Below, piece after piece: positions 14,150-14,985 of a DNA stretch of 14,985 bases (its first letter is position 1; each line of letters begins with the position of its first letter). Source of the DNA: CAKVLS01 sp045605365 (GTDB lineage: Bacteria; Bacillota; Clostridia; Christensenellales; UBA1242); NCBI GenBank assembly GCA_045605365.1, contig JAZUPV010000011.1, positions 1 through 14,985 on the forward strand. Reading direction: 5' to 3'. Position numbers and translations under genes: made by a program. The notes under the pieces were generated by a model. The model had not been told where the DNA came from. It saw only the letters and a list, made by a program, of their open reading frames with translations, and did no database searches.

Positions 14150-14875
14150 ATGCAAGACAATATAGATTTTGTAAACTTTGACTGGCACAAAGATTATGAC
14201 CAATATGTTAAGTTTATCAACAAGTTTGCTCTGCAATCTTTAAGCCAATTTAGTGCTAAGTTGACTCCAACCAAATATAAGATCTTAGGTATACCTGTAC
14301 CCGTTATGAAAATGATCGCCAAGCAAATTTGCCTAGGGGATATACAACAATATCTTGATGTGTCACTTACAAAGATGTCTTTTGAAGAAGTTATGATTTA
14401 TGGTATGGTTGTTGCTATATCTAAGATAGATGACGATATTAAGATAAAATACCTGACCAAGTGGTCGGGCATAATTGACAACTGGGCACATACCGACTGT
14501 GTGGGCGCAATGTTAAAAAATGTTAAACATAAGCAAAATAAATATATAGATTTTATTGCCGAATTGTTGGTCAGTGAGCAAGAATTTAGAATTCGCCTAG
14601 CAATAGTGCTATTGCTGGACTATTATTTGGACGATAATTATGTAGATTATGCAATAAGTCAAGTATCAAAAATTGACGACAACCAATATTATATCTCTAT
14701 GGCGATAGCGTGGTTTATTAGTATATTGTTTGTTAAGTATAAAGATAAAGCTATTGAGTTACTAAACAACAATACTTTTAATACACAGACTATTAATAGG
14801 GCGGTGCAAAAAATAAGAGATAGTCTTAGAGTGAGCCCGCAAGACAAACAATATGTGTTACAATTCAAAAAATAA
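14150..14875 (+). CDS. AlkD-like DNA alkylation repair protein
   Basis: The 241-residue protein is a HEAT-like-repeat DNA glycosylase homologue of the AlkD family, which removes alkylated purines (N3- and N7-adducts) by trapping the damaged backbone. Length is as expected. Helical repeats run throughout. The family signature IIDNWAHTDCV is at residues 108-118, offering W112 and D116 at the positions of the catalytic tryptophan and aspartate. FRIRLAIVLLLDYYL (146-160) supplies R149, the likely counterpart of the active-site arginine. YISMAIAWFISILFVKY (181-197) is the conserved late helix. AAGG ends 7 bases before the ATG, and the gene follows the DUF4132 gene by 12 bases, so it is in the same operon. 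Catalytic function is likely, but some subfamilies (AlkD2 and relatives) have altered activity. Confidence 0.88.
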   Translation: MQDNIDFVNFDWHKDYDQYVKFINKFALQSLSQFSAKLTPTKYKILGIPVPVMKMIAKQICLGDIQQYLDVSLTKMSFEEVMIYGMVVAISKIDDDIKIKYLTKWSGIIDNWAHTDCVGAMLKNVKHKQNKYIDFIAELLVSEQEFRIRLAIVLLLDYYLDDNYVDYAISQVSKIDDNQYYISMAIAWFISILFVKYKDKAIELLNNNTFNTQTINRAVQKIRDSLRVSPQDKQYVLQFKK

Positions 14876-14901
14876 AACAAGCATTTTTATGCTTGTTTTT
14901 T
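14874..14901. terminator. Terminator of the DUF4132-alkD operon, probably bidirectional
   Basis: An 11-bp stem (AAAACAAGCAT 14874-14884, ATGCTTGTTTT 14889-14899) with a TTTT loop and T run overlaps the stop codon. The A run on the left flank allows use from the minus strand too. Confidence 0.88.
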
Positions 14902-14951
14902 ATTTTTATCTTTATTCAACAAAATGTATAAATATACATAATATAAAATAA

Positions 14952-14985
14952 TTATTCATCTTGGTTTATTGTCTCTATTGTGTAC
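14952..14985 (-). CDS. Possible C-terminal end of a minus-strand gene
   Basis: On the minus strand a frame open at the window edge ends in TAA at 14952-14954 after eleven codons (about YTIETINQDE). A convergent gene would fit the bidirectional terminator at 14874-14901, but so short a piece proves nothing. The rest of 14902-14951 is AT-rich without visible signals. Confidence 0.2.
   Translation of the reverse strand, partial: YTIETINQDE

Noticed and set aside
1..14985. tRNA, rRNA, CRISPR arrays, insertion sequences, attachment sites
   Set aside because: No cloverleaf ending in CCA, no regularly spaced direct repeats, and no transposase or integrase motifs were seen on either strand.

Overview
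The window is AT-rich and uses the standard bacterial code (TGA serves as a stop at 5264 and 11300). Purine-rich Shine-Dalgarno sites, sigma-A type promoters, a Clostridia-style MinD/MinE pair, an MreB and a SpoIVFB-like M50 protease point to an uncultured low-GC Firmicute, probably of the class Clostridia. This placement is inferred from gene content and base composition, not from a marker gene. There are no rRNA or tRNA genes, CRISPR arrays, insertion sequences or phage genes. The window reads as chromosome, not a mobile island.

Layout. Positions 2-1237 hold the end of a GNAT-fold acetyltransferase-like gene that begins upstream of the window. It converges on a 1112-residue minus-strand gene (1325-4663), and two hairpin terminators lie between them. 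That large protein is predicted to be envelope-anchored: signal/membrane segment, four repeated beta-sandwich modules ending in an F-D-D/N motif, a second membrane segment, and a charged coiled-coil tail in the cytoplasm. The plus strand then carries a TauE/SafE (TSUP) permease made as two half-size proteins (4904-5266, 5280-5675), a 54-residue 2[4Fe-4S] ferredoxin (5741-5905), and a Ppx/GppA-like protein with a C-terminal HD domain (6062-7576). Most of these units end in a clear intrinsic terminator.

The centre is a shortened version of the mre-min-spoIVF locus of Firmicutes. An mreB-like gene (7693-8706) is followed by minD (8817-9611), minE (9611-9871) and an M50 intramembrane protease (9935-10774). 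mreC, mreD, minC and spoIVFA are not between them. The min/M50 run continues with almost no spacing into a small membrane protein that resembles the PycTM effector family (10778-11302), then a 122-residue protein I do not recognise (11299-11667). The MreB-like protein lacks two residues usually needed for ATP hydrolysis, and the Ppx-like protein has altered phosphate-binding loops, so both may work as binding or regulatory proteins.

The last unit, with its own promoter, is a 789-residue alpha-helical DUF4132 protein (11768-14137) followed 12 bases later by an AlkD-like DNA alkylation repair protein (14150-14875), closed by a terminator. The final 84 bases may hold the end of a minus-strand gene.

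The best candidates for something new are the PycTM-like protein and its unknown partner in a cell-division operon without any nucleotide cyclase, the large surface protein with a cytoplasmic coiled coil, and the catalytically altered MreB.
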